This document shows, one piece after another, positions 17,786-26,233 of a DNA stretch of 64,000 nt. Position 1 is the stretch's first letter. Every line of letters begins with the position of its first letter. Both the position numbers and the translations under genes were made by a program. The notes below the pieces were generated by a model, which had not been told where the DNA came from, made no database searches, and saw nothing but the letters and a program-made list of their open reading frames with translations. This stretch comes from Clostridium_AW sp040797845 (GTDB lineage: Bacteria > Bacillota > Clostridia > Clostridiales > Clostridiaceae): positions 1 to 64,000 of the forward strand of contig JBFNFA010000005.1 in NCBI GenBank assembly GCA_040797845.1, in the 5' to 3' direction.

Positions 17786-17803
17786 CTTACGACCGTTCGT
17801 AAG
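17786..17803. promoter_or_regulatory. TetR-type operator palindrome
   Basis: CTTACGA-CCGT-TCGTAAG, perfect 7-4-7, directly upstream of the TetR gene start and overlapping its Shine-Dalgarno sequence. ACGACCGTTCGT resembles operators of other TetR-family regulators. Confidence 0.75.
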
Positions 17804-17961
17804 TTAATTGTATAGTGACTGTTCTGTAAAGTCAAATTTTGATTAATTTGTAAATGTAAGGATAATATGATTAAATATAGTAAATGAAATTAAACATCAC
17901 AATTAATATCAAAATAAAATATTCAAGATGTGTTACTATTTTTAGAAAGGAGGAATGTTTG

Positions 17962-19074
17962 ATGATAGACACCAATATGAAAAAGATACTAGATTTTGTG
18001 GAGAATAACTTAACAGAGGAGTTTTCTTTAAGCAAATTGGCAAGACATTGCAATTTTTCACCCTATTATTGTTCTGTTATTTTCCATGGATATTTTGGTG
18101 AAACCATTAAAAGCTATATGCAAAGGCGACGTCTGCTTTGTGCTGCAAAGGAGCTTGAAAGTACTAATGACAGAATCGTTGATATTGCAATAAAGTATGG
18201 CTATTCGTCGCAGGAGGCATTTTCAAGAGCGTTTTCTGATATGATTGGAATAGCGCCGAAAAGATTTCGTGAAAATCCTCTGCCCTTTGCTGTTTATCAG
18301 AAAAATATTTCTCCGCCATTTCAAAATAAGGAGAACACAGCAATGAAAAATGAAACTATTAAGAATGTACAAAGTGAAATTGAAAGAAATTATCCCTTAA
18401 AAACATTGCATATTTTAAACGGCTTGTGTATGCTTGATTCTTTTCAAAAGGATGACCTTATGAGCGAAAAAGCCGTATATATTCCATTTAATGAAGCTAT
18501 GTGCTGGGGTGAAACGGAGGAAAAAATCTTCTCCTCCGAATTTATCGAAAAAAGAGCGCATTCTCTCAACTCTACACCAGAAGGGTATAAAAAAATTGTA
18601 ATAGAGCCTCTAAAGCCATTGTTCGATGAACAGTTTGACATTATCGTTTTATGGTTTGGTGACGATATGTTCTGCCAGATGAACTTTATTACGATTCTTT
18701 CGTATTTGGAACAAATTCATTTTGATGGTGATGTACTTTTTTGCATGGCACAAGAGCAAACAGATGAAATGTTATCAGATGCTGTGGAAATTGATATAGA
18801 TGGTTATAATTATATCTATAAAACTATACTTTGTGATAGAAAAAAATGTGATGCAAAATTGCTGCCTGTCACTTATCAGGCAATGAATTTATATCTTTGC
18901 TATCGAGAAGAAAACAGCGATATCATACGCTATATCAAAAAGAATCTTAATAAAGAAAATATCGTAGGAGAATTACTTACACTATTTCCACAGTACGGGC
19001 TTGGAGATTCACAATATCAGTGGATGATTGAAGAAATAAAGAAGGTGAGTGCATTTAAATGTGACAACGTATGA
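17962..19074 (+). CDS. AraC-family regulator with C-terminal DUF1835-like domain
   Basis: About 370 residues. Residues 1-110 are an AraC/XylS double helix-turn-helix at the N-terminus (FSLSKLARHCNFSPYYCSVIF, IVDIAIKYGYSSQEAFSRAF). Residues ~160-365 resemble DUF1835 (LHILNGLCMLDSF, then DIIVLWFGDDMFCQMNF), a domain usually seen as a stand-alone protein. AGAAAGGAGG precedes the ATG at 17962; upstream in-frame codons are not supported. The combination suggests a one-component sensor with a Rossmann-like ligand domain. Transcribed divergently from the TetR unit; ligand and targets unknown. Confidence 0.75.
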   Translation: MIDTNMKKILDFVENNLTEEFSLSKLARHCNFSPYYCSVIFHGYFGETIKSYMQRRRLLCAAKELESTNDRIVDIAIKYGYSSQEAFSRAFSDMIGIAPKRFRENPLPFAVYQKNISPPFQNKENTAMKNETIKNVQSEIERNYPLKTLHILNGLCMLDSFQKDDLMSEKAVYIPFNEAMCWGETEEKIFSSEFIEKRAHSLNSTPEGYKKIVIEPLKPLFDEQFDIIVLWFGDDMFCQMNFITILSYLEQIHFDGDVLFCMAQEQTDEMLSDAVEIDIDGYNYIYKTILCDRKKCDAKLLPVTYQAMNLYLCYREENSDIIRYIKKNLNKENIVGELLTLFPQYGLGDSQYQWMIEEIKKVSAFKCDNV

Positions 19075-19201
19075 TTTATAGGTTGATGATAAAAATAAAC
19101 TAAGTAATATAATTAATAACTATTATAAGGAAAATAATACAAATATATATAATCAAGTTAATAATGTCATATAATATGGATACTTTAAAATTTAGTTATA
19201 G

Positions 19202-19247
19202 AAATAGTAGCAGCTAATTACGAATTGAGGCTACTATTTATTTTTTT
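19202..19247 (+). terminator. Terminator of the AraC-like gene
   Basis: AAATAGTAGC (19202-19211) pairs with GCTACTATTT (19230-19239), followed by ATTTTTTT. The remainder of 19075-19439 shows no gene. Confidence 0.8.
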
Positions 19248-19439
19248 GAGATTTTTTCTATAAGAAATACTAAAAATTAGGAAGTGATGATTGGGTTCTA
19301 TAATTTTAAAAGGGTGTTGACCCTAACATCACGTCATAGTGTAATATAAAAATGAGCTTGAATATATTAGCAAAAACTCATAGTCGGCGGAGTATTAGAT
19401 AGTATTAATAGCTTTAAAATTAAATTTAGAGGTGTAGCA

Positions 19440-20600
19440 ATGAGAACAGTAAAACAAGTTTCGGATTTGACAGGGATAAGTGTGCGCGCACTACATTATT
19501 ACGATGAAATAGGATTATTAAAACCAAGTGAAATCACAGAAGCAGGTTACAGGCTTTATGACGATGAAGCGCTTAAAACCTTGCAGCAGATTTTATTTTT
19601 CAAGGAACTTGATATACCTTTAAAAGATGTTAAAGAAATCATGGATAGTCCCAAGTTTGATAAAATGCAAGCACTAAAAAACCAGAAAAAGCTGCTTATG
19701 TTAAAACGGAAAAGGTTGGATGGTTTAATAGAGCTTATAAATAAAACATTAAAAGGAGAAAGCACGATGAATTTTAAAGAATTTGATATGAGCGAATATT
19801 ATAATGTATTGGAAGAATTTAAAACAGAGCACGAGGATAAGGTAATTAAATATTATGGTAGTGTAGATAAATATAATGAACTTATTGAAAAATTTAAATC
19901 TAAGGAAGATGAAATTGCTAAAATGGCTATAAAGCAATATGGAAGTATTGAAAAATATGCTGAAGCTGTAAAGAAAAATCTTAATAGTGATATTTTAACT
20001 TTATCAGAACAATATGATAAGTTTAAAAAAGATTTTTTGGAAGATAAGCATCCTAAATTAAAAGAATTATATAAAAAGCTTACATCTGACTTAAGTAAAG
20101 ATCCTTCTTCAAAGGAAATTCAACAAATTGCTGAAGAAATAATCAATATAGCTAAAAAAGATTATGAGGCTTTCAAAATGGATAATGGAGATGATCATTG
20201 GTACTATATGGTGCAAATTTATTTGGTATATCCTGAATGGATAGAAGCAGTTGATAAGAAATATGGCCATGGTGCATCTAAATTTATCGGAGAAGCTCTA
20301 AAAAATTGTTCAGGAACTAAGCAGCCTAAAGTAGAAGAACTATATGAAAAGCTAGTATCTGACTTAAGTAAAGATCCTTCTTCAAAAGAGATTCAACAAA
20401 TCGTTGAAAAAATGTCAGATGCAAGTAAAAGAAATCAGGAATTTTACAAAGTAGATGAGGGGGAGAATCATTGGGGTTATATGGCAGAACTTTATTTATC
20501 AAATTCTACTTTTATAAAAGTAATTGATAAGAAATATGGCAGTGGCGCATCTAAATTTATTGGAGAAGCTTTAAAATTTTATTCTGAAAATAATAAGTAA
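19440..20600 (+). CDS. MerR-family regulator with duplicated TipAS-type domain
   Basis: 386 residues. Residues 1-72 are a MerR winged helix (TVKQVSDLTGISVRALHYYDEIGLL), followed by the dimerising coiled coil (~75-107). The rest resembles the TipAS effector domain of TipA-type multidrug regulators. The last ~180 residues are two tandem copies: LYKKLTSDLSKDPSSKEIQQ...KYGHGASKFIGEALK and LYEKLVSDLSKDPSSKEIQQ...KYGSGASKFIGEALK. The DNA repeats (unit near 270 bp, from ~20060 and ~20330) are still very similar, so the duplication is recent. GAGGTG precedes the ATG. It would activate transcription on binding a drug-like ligand. Confidence 0.85.
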   Translation: MRTVKQVSDLTGISVRALHYYDEIGLLKPSEITEAGYRLYDDEALKTLQQILFFKELDIPLKDVKEIMDSPKFDKMQALKNQKKLLMLKRKRLDGLIELINKTLKGESTMNFKEFDMSEYYNVLEEFKTEHEDKVIKYYGSVDKYNELIEKFKSKEDEIAKMAIKQYGSIEKYAEAVKKNLNSDILTLSEQYDKFKKDFLEDKHPKLKELYKKLTSDLSKDPSSKEIQQIAEEIINIAKKDYEAFKMDNGDDHWYYMVQIYLVYPEWIEAVDKKYGHGASKFIGEALKNCSGTKQPKVEELYEKLVSDLSKDPSSKEIQQIVEKMSDASKRNQEFYKVDEGENHWGYMAELYLSNSTFIKVIDKKYGSGASKFIGEALKFYSENNK

Positions 20601-20816
20601 AGTTTTTCAATAAAATTTTTCATTGGTAACAAAGTGGCAATAAGTTCGTTAACTTTGGCAAAGTCATAGTGTTAATATTTAGGTATACTAGATATAAGGA
20701 ATATAGTGTAGGATACTAAACCGCATTTATAGTAATTTAAATAATACTTTTATATGTATAAGTAACTAAGAGTATAGAATAAATAGTTGTAATAAAAGTA
20801 GTTAAGATAGTAAACA

Positions 20817-20842
20817 CTATAGTCAGAAAAAAATGACTATAG
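20817..20842 (+). promoter_or_regulatory. Hairpin overlapping the tnpA ribosome binding site
   Basis: CTATAGTCA (20817-20825) and TGACTATAG (20834-20842) form a perfect 9-bp stem with an 8-base A-rich loop; its 3' arm runs into AGGAGTGA, the tnpA Shine-Dalgarno. It could restrain recombinase translation. 20601-20816 shows no gene and should contain the left transposon end. Confidence 0.5.
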
Positions 20843-20857
20843 GAGTGAAGAATAGAT

Positions 20858-21985
20858 ATGGAAGTAGTGAAGGTTAAAACTGATGAAGGTAAGGAAAGAT
20901 ACTATCTTGCAGATAGTGATGGACTACCTATTGAATCAGTATTGAAATTTATTAGGTTTAAGGATAACACAAACTACTCACGAAATACTTTAAGGATGTA
21001 TTGTCAACATTTAAAACTTTACTTTGAGTATTTACAACAAAGAGATTTAGATTTTCAAGATATAACAATAGATGACTTAGCATTGTTTGTAAACTGGTTG
21101 CAAAATCCTTATGAGAGTTTAAAAGTTATACCAAGTCATCATATAGAATCAGCAAGAAGTCCAAGAACTATAAATATTATTATAAATACGGTTTTAGCGT
21201 TTTATGACTATATTTTAAGACATGAAAAATATAGTCATAATATTTCAGATAGACTTAAAAAGTTTGTATCTACTACAAATAGGAACTTCAAAGGTTTCCT
21301 ATATGGAGTAGCTCATGAACAGAAAAAAGTTACAAGCAATATATTAAAACTTAAAGTTCCTAAGTCAAAGCCTAAGATACTTACAAAGAGTGAAATAGAA
21401 ATGCTCGTTAGAGCCTGTAATAATCTAAGAGATAGGTTTCTATTATCATTGCTTTATGAAACAGGGATGAGAATAGGCGAAGCCTTATCATTATGGATTG
21501 AAGATTTTGATATAAGCGATATGATTATAGATTTAAAAGACCGAGGACAGCTTGAAAATAATGCAGAAATCAAAACCGTATCAAGTCCGAGAAGAATAGA
21601 TATATCTCAAAACCTTTCAGATATGTTCATGAAGTATATAGTTGAATATCATACTGAAGAAGTAGAAACTAATCATATATTCATCAAGATAAGTGGAAAT
21701 AACAAAAATAAAGCTATGAATTATATTGATGTCGATAATTTATTTAGAACGTTAAAAAAGAAAACAGGCATATATGTAACACCACATATGTTTAGGCATA
21801 GTTCATTAACGGTTCTTAGAATGGCAGGATGGCAACCAGAATTGCTTAGAGTGAGAGCAGGACATAAAAATATTTATACTACTATGAATACCTATATTCA
21901 CCCCTCAGATAAAGAAATAACAAGAGAGTTTGAAAAAACTCAACCTAATTTAGATTTAGATATTTATAATGAGGGGGAAGAGTAA
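20858..21985 (+). CDS. tnpA: Tn554-type tyrosine recombinase TnpA
   Basis: 375 residues, close to Tn554 TnpA (361). An N-terminal SAM-like core-binding region (~10-125) precedes a catalytic tyrosine recombinase domain. Visible catalytic elements are the first arginine in ETGMRIGEALSLW, HMFRHSS (H-x-x-R), RAGHKN and the nucleophile tyrosine in NTYIHP. It cuts and rejoins DNA during transposition together with TnpB. AGGAGTGA, partly in a hairpin, precedes the ATG. The stop codon abuts the GTG start of tnpB. Confidence 0.9.
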   Translation: MEVVKVKTDEGKERYYLADSDGLPIESVLKFIRFKDNTNYSRNTLRMYCQHLKLYFEYLQQRDLDFQDITIDDLALFVNWLQNPYESLKVIPSHHIESARSPRTINIIINTVLAFYDYILRHEKYSHNISDRLKKFVSTTNRNFKGFLYGVAHEQKKVTSNILKLKVPKSKPKILTKSEIEMLVRACNNLRDRFLLSLLYETGMRIGEALSLWIEDFDISDMIIDLKDRGQLENNAEIKTVSSPRRIDISQNLSDMFMKYIVEYHTEEVETNHIFIKISGNNKNKAMNYIDVDNLFRTLKKKTGIYVTPHMFRHSSLTVLRMAGWQPELLRVRAGHKNIYTTMNTYIHPSDKEITREFEKTQPNLDLDIYNEGEE

Positions 21986-23962
21986 GTGGATAATATGCAA
22001 CTGATAAAAGGCAATCAACAAAGCAAATATGATGAAATTATTGAGTATTTAAAACAAGATCATGGATATTGGTTAGAAAATGATAAGTGGGATATGACAG
22101 AAGATGTTTTTATTGGGTATAAACCAAGGAATAAAGAGAGATTTATTAACTTTAGTAGAATTTCAAATAATTATCTAAAAAATGAATTAAAATATTATTT
22201 TATATTTAATTGGAAAGAAAAATTAATAACTGACAAGTCTTTAAATATACTTTCTACAACTTTAAGGCATTTTTCTAATTTTTTAAATAAGCATTATTTA
22301 AAAATAGAGAGTTTTAATGATATTAAAGAAGATAAGTTTACATTTACATTTAAAAACTATTTGGTTGGTATTGGATTTAGAATAAAAAATAATAAAATAA
22401 GTTCAATGGAACTAAATAATATCATAACAGTAGTAGGTTTTATTAAAGATTTCTATGATGATAGAGAAGAAACTGAAAAAGATATATGGTATTCAAAGAA
22501 TATTAAAGGTGCTAAAATACCTGCAAGTGGTGCAAGTCATGGTAATTATAATTCAATCAACTTTACTACTATACCTCTATATTATAGAGAAACTATTAAA
22601 AGGTATTTCAGAACAATAATCACTAAAAAGGGTTGGATGACTTGTTACAATACACTAAAGTATTTAAATTACTTCTTAAATTACTTCTACTCAAATGGCT
22701 ATAATGATGGATTTGTTAAAAATTTAAATAGAAATGATATAGAAAAATATTTGTATCATATAGGAAACAACCGTAAAGGTAAAAATGCAACTGAAAACTC
22801 TAAATATGTTAGTCATGTAAGAACATTTTTAGAGTATATACAAATAGCTCAATATGATAAAGCACCAAAAAAAGAAGTATCATTTTTAATATTTCAAGAC
22901 GATATTCCAAGGCGTGAAACAAATGCTGATGAAGTTAAAAAAGCTAAGTTTATTCCCGAACCTATATTAAAACAATTAGATAATAATATTATGGATTTAG
23001 ATAGACCATTGTTTATACCTATTTATATTTTACTTCGTGAAACAGGATGGCGAGGAACTGATATATTAAATCTTAGATATGATAATTGTTTAGAACAAAT
23101 ATGGAATAGTAAAGAGCAATCTTATAACTATTATCTTTGTGGTGAAATAACTAAAACGGGTATAGCACAACTCAAAATTCCTATAAGAGATAAAGTCGCT
23201 GAAATGGTTCAAAAGACTATTGATAAAGCTAAATTATTAAGTACAGAAGAAAATAATCCTAAAAAGTATTTATTTAATACTTATGAAGGAAAGCTTAAAG
23301 GTAAACCGTTAGCGAAAGCTACTTTATTATTAACTATTAATAGACTTATTCAACAAAAGGATATTAGAGATGTTAATGGTGAGTTATATCATTTTAGACT
23401 TCACTCTTTACGGCATACAAGAGCTAAAGAATATGTAGAGCAAGGTATGGGCATAAGTGTTATACAACAGATTTTAGGGCATCAGAGCTTACAAATGACA
23501 GTTCATTATGCAACTGTTAGTGAAAATGTTCTTTATGAAAAATGGAAGAATATAGAGGATTTAGAGTTGTTTAAAGTTAATACTGAAACTAATGAATTAA
23601 CAGCTATAGATGCATCAACTGATGTTGGAGAAAATTTTATCAGATATGAATACGTTAAGAAGAATTTGGATGCTGTAAGAGTTCCTTTTGGAGTATGTTT
23701 TAAACTGTCTAAGTTGCCTTGTAAGCAACAGATGAACCATTGCTTAACCTGTGCAAGTTTTTGTACTACAACAGAAAATATTCCTGAATACGAGGAAGAA
23801 ATAGAAAAAGTTAAATCTCAAATAGAAATTAGTAATAGATGTGGTAGGGAGCTTTGGGCTGAAAAAAATACTCAGTATTTAAGTATATTGGAGCAAACCC
23901 TACAAAAGGTAAAAGAGCAAAAATTAGTTCATAAGAACGGCAAGTCAAGGGAGGATTTATAA
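21986..23962 (+). CDS. tnpB: Tn554-type tyrosine recombinase TnpB
   Basis: 658 residues, similar to Tn554 TnpB (630). It is a second, longer tyrosine recombinase with R in RETGWRGTDILNL, HSLRHTR, LGHQSLQ and tyrosine in VHYATVS. A C-terminal cysteine cluster (GVCFKL...LPCKQQMNHCLTCASFC) probably binds zinc. The start is GTG at 21986 with GAGGGGGA seven bases upstream. It works with TnpA at the transposon ends. Stop codon overlaps the tnpC start by one base (TAATG). Confidence 0.9.
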   Translation: MDNMQLIKGNQQSKYDEIIEYLKQDHGYWLENDKWDMTEDVFIGYKPRNKERFINFSRISNNYLKNELKYYFIFNWKEKLITDKSLNILSTTLRHFSNFLNKHYLKIESFNDIKEDKFTFTFKNYLVGIGFRIKNNKISSMELNNIITVVGFIKDFYDDREETEKDIWYSKNIKGAKIPASGASHGNYNSINFTTIPLYYRETIKRYFRTIITKKGWMTCYNTLKYLNYFLNYFYSNGYNDGFVKNLNRNDIEKYLYHIGNNRKGKNATENSKYVSHVRTFLEYIQIAQYDKAPKKEVSFLIFQDDIPRRETNADEVKKAKFIPEPILKQLDNNIMDLDRPLFIPIYILLRETGWRGTDILNLRYDNCLEQIWNSKEQSYNYYLCGEITKTGIAQLKIPIRDKVAEMVQKTIDKAKLLSTEENNPKKYLFNTYEGKLKGKPLAKATLLLTINRLIQQKDIRDVNGELYHFRLHSLRHTRAKEYVEQGMGISVIQQILGHQSLQMTVHYATVSENVLYEKWKNIEDLELFKVNTETNELTAIDASTDVGENFIRYEYVKKNLDAVRVPFGVCFKLSKLPCKQQMNHCLTCASFCTTTENIPEYEEEIEKVKSQIEISNRCGRELWAEKNTQYLSILEQTLQKVKEQKLVHKNGKSREDL

Positions 23963-24336
23963 TGGCTGGAAGCACTAAAGGATTAAAAGAATATGCAAAG
24001 CATAAAAGTGAAATTACTTTAGAAAAAGTTGATAAAGCCATTAGAGAACTTTCGTTGTTGGAACAAAAGATTAACTTTAACAGTGTTTCACAATTAAGTG
24101 GAGTATCTAAAACTTATCTTTATAATAATGAAGAAGTTAAGAATAGAATTGAGGAGCTTCGTCAGAAGCAACTAAGTAAAACTATGAATCAAAGAGCCAA
24201 GTATGATAAAACTTCTAAATCAAAGGATATTATCATAATGGCTAAAGATAAAAAAATAAAAGAATTGGAACAAGAAAATAGAAAGCTCAAAGAACAATTA
24301 GAAGTTCTTAGGGGTAAATTATATGAAAAAATGTAG
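23962..24336 (+). CDS. tnpC: Tn554 TnpC-like accessory protein (DUF6262-type)
   Basis: 124 residues, the TnpC size. The N-terminal part (NFNSVSQLSGVSKTYLYNNEEV) resembles a helix-turn-helix and the C-terminal third (KDKKIKELEQENRKLKEQLEVLRGKL) is a coiled coil. In Tn554, TnpC influences orientation and efficiency of insertion rather than catalysis. Coupled to tnpB by a one-base overlap. Confidence 0.85.
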   Translation: MAGSTKGLKEYAKHKSEITLEKVDKAIRELSLLEQKINFNSVSQLSGVSKTYLYNNEEVKNRIEELRQKQLSKTMNQRAKYDKTSKSKDIIIMAKDKKIKELEQENRKLKEQLEVLRGKLYEKM

Positions 24337-24361
24337 ACTACATTGTTTATATGTAGTCTAC
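24333..24361 (+). repeat. Perfect hairpin after tnpC
   Basis: GTAGACTACAT (24333-24343) and ATGTAGTCTAC (24351-24361), 11-bp perfect stem, 7-base loop, no T-run. It may be a terminator-like fold or mark the transposon right end. Confidence 0.65.
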
Positions 24362-24384
24362 GTATAAAACAAATAAATTAACCA

Positions 24385-24404
24385 CGTGTACAAGCAAGTA
24401 CACG
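24385..24404. promoter_or_regulatory. Perfect palindrome before the lipoprotein gene
   Basis: CGTGTAC-AAGCAA-GTACACG, 7-6-7, 25 bases before the lipoprotein start. Could be an operator or a leader hairpin. Confidence 0.45.
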
Positions 24405-24428
24405 AGATATATAAAGGAGTGGTAAGAC

Positions 24429-25448
24429 ATGAGAAAAAAAGCAATGCTTTTATTATTAACATTAACAGTTGCATTAAATGTTTCCGCATGTGGAAGCAAA
24501 GAGAAAAGGAGTGTATTATCAGAGGATGTAAAACAAGAAGTAGCCATGCAGGAAAATGAAACAAAAAAATTCATTGATGATGGAATCGATTTTTTAAATG
24601 AAGGAAAATACGATGATGCTAAAAGCAGTTTTGAAAAAGCAATTTCCATGGACAAATCTAATAAGGGAGCATATATAGAAATAAAAAATAGATATATGGA
24701 AAAACAAAGGATGGATGATGCTTATTATATTATAAAATTAGCTATAAGTAACGGTGTTGATACTGAAAACATGCAGGAGATATTAAATGATATAAAATCC
24801 AAATTTGAAGTTGCTAAATTATCTGAATCTGCATATCAAAACGGTGAATACAAACTACCAACTAAAATAAAAGCAAAGATAAACAATGAAGATAAAGAAG
24901 TTAATGTGGTTTGGAATAATAATAATGTAGACACAAGTAAATTAGGAAGCGTAAAGTATGAGGGTAAAATAGAGCAATACGACAGAACTGCGGAGTTGGA
25001 TTTAGAAATAATAAAGGTTGAAAAAGCAAAAAAAATAGGTGGTATAAGCAAAGTATATGAGGAGAATGGCAAAAGATATTTAAAATTTGATGAGGTAGAA
25101 TTTTATAAGAACAAAGATGGTAATGATAGCACTGCTGAAAACGAAGCTAGAAAAGATGGGGCAGACGCTGCTCTTTTTGATGAAGGAAACGTAGAGGGAC
25201 GTTTAAATAATGGTTACTATATTAGAAATAAAGATAAGAGCTTAAAAACCTATGAAATATCTCCAAATGTAGATATATCCGTTTGCGGATATAGCGTTAA
25301 TTTAAATACTATAGACCAACAAAATATAAGTTATGAAAAGTTTAAAACTTTGGATATGGGTGATAGAATTAGATTTAAAGGGGTTTTGTGTTATATATAT
25401 CTAGAAAACAATGTAGTAGTTAAAATAGAGGAACAATACATTCCTTAA
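24429..25448 (+). CDS. Lipoprotein with TPR-like and Ig-like regions
   Basis: 339 residues. Signal peptide with lipobox VSAC at about residues 18-21. A TPR-like pair follows (FIDDGIDFLNEGKYDDAKSSFEKAISMD..., residues ~47-100). Next is a bacterial Ig-like segment (~138-195, TKIKAKINNEDKEVNVVWNNNNVDTSKLG). The C-terminal beta-rich part is unassigned. It is exported and tethered to the outer face of the membrane. AAAGGAGTGG precedes the ATG. It stands upstream of a two-component system and may feed it a signal; that link is inferred from position only. Confidence 0.75.
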   Translation: MRKKAMLLLLTLTVALNVSACGSKEKRSVLSEDVKQEVAMQENETKKFIDDGIDFLNEGKYDDAKSSFEKAISMDKSNKGAYIEIKNRYMEKQRMDDAYYIIKLAISNGVDTENMQEILNDIKSKFEVAKLSESAYQNGEYKLPTKIKAKINNEDKEVNVVWNNNNVDTSKLGSVKYEGKIEQYDRTAELDLEIIKVEKAKKIGGISKVYEENGKRYLKFDEVEFYKNKDGNDSTAENEARKDGADAALFDEGNVEGRLNNGYYIRNKDKSLKTYEISPNVDISVCGYSVNLNTIDQQNISYEKFKTLDMGDRIRFKGVLCYIYLENNVVVKIEEQYIP

Positions 25449-25544
25449 GAGATGTATAATAATAAGTAAGTTGTAGATGAGTTACACTAAATAATTATTA
25501 TTAGAATGTGAATTAAAGTAATGTTACGGTAAGGAGACTTTTTA

Positions 25545-26228
25545 ATGGAATTCAAGGTTTTAGTAGTTGAAGATGAAGTATCTATAAATGATATTTTAGT
25601 GTGTGCTTTGAGGGCAGATGGCTATGTAGTTAAGGGTGTATTCCTAGGAAAAGATGCAAAAGATGTACTGGATTCTTTTAACCCAGATTTAGTGTTGTTG
25701 GACATAAATTTACCAGATGAGAGCGGTTTTGAATTGTGCAGACATATAAACAGTAAATTTACTATTCCAATAATAATGTTAACTGCACGAAATGATATTG
25801 TGGATAAGGTTTTAGGATTAGAATTAGGGGCTGATGATTATATTACTAAACCATTTAATATAAAAGAGGTGCTAACCAGGGTAAAGGTTGCAATTAGAAG
25901 AGTTAATAAGTACAAAGAAAAGCCAGAGGAATCATTTATAGAGATAAATAAATTTGTTAAAGTCAATTTAGAAGCTAGGATGGTATTTAAGGATAACGAG
26001 GAAATTAAACTTAAACCTCAGGAATATGAATTACTTGAATTTTTTATTATAAACAGAAATAAAGTTTTTTCAAGAGAACAAATTTTAGATGAAGTCTGGG
26101 GAATGGATTATGATGGAGATTTTAGAACGGTGGATGTTCATGTTAGAAGACTAAGGAGCAAGCTGGATAAAGAAAATGTACCATCTATTATAGATACTGT
26201 TTTTGGCATAGGATATGTAATGAGGTAG
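25545..26228 (+). CDS. OmpR/PhoB-family response regulator
   Basis: 227 residues: receiver with E9-D10, phospho-acceptor D53 (LLDINLP), TARND and ITKPFN switch residues, then a winged-helix output domain (LKPQEYELLEFF, RTVDVHVRRLRSKL). Partner of the kinase that starts five bases downstream. AAGGAGAC precedes the start. Confidence 0.92.
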   Translation: MEFKVLVVEDEVSINDILVCALRADGYVVKGVFLGKDAKDVLDSFNPDLVLLDINLPDESGFELCRHINSKFTIPIIMLTARNDIVDKVLGLELGADDYITKPFNIKEVLTRVKVAIRRVNKYKEKPEESFIEINKFVKVNLEARMVFKDNEEIKLKPQEYELLEFFIINRNKVFSREQILDEVWGMDYDGDFRTVDVHVRRLRSKLDKENVPSIIDTVFGIGYVMR

Positions 26229-26233
26229 CTTTT

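Larger units (their letters stand above)
20858..24361 (+). mobile_element. Tn554-family transposon core, no cargo genes
   Basis: Three consecutive genes, two tyrosine recombinases and a small coiled-coil protein, in the tnpA-tnpB-tnpC order and sizes of Tn554. The spacing is tight (0 bp and 1-bp overlap). Tn554 elements have no terminal inverted repeats, so exact ends cannot be fixed by eye. The left end lies after the MerR gene (20600), the right end before the lipoprotein gene (24429). No resistance or other passenger gene is present. Confidence 0.85.

Noticed and set aside
20060..20600. Tandem repeat as a CRISPR-like array
   Set aside because: It is a two-copy in-frame protein duplication with 270-bp units, not short repeats with spacers.
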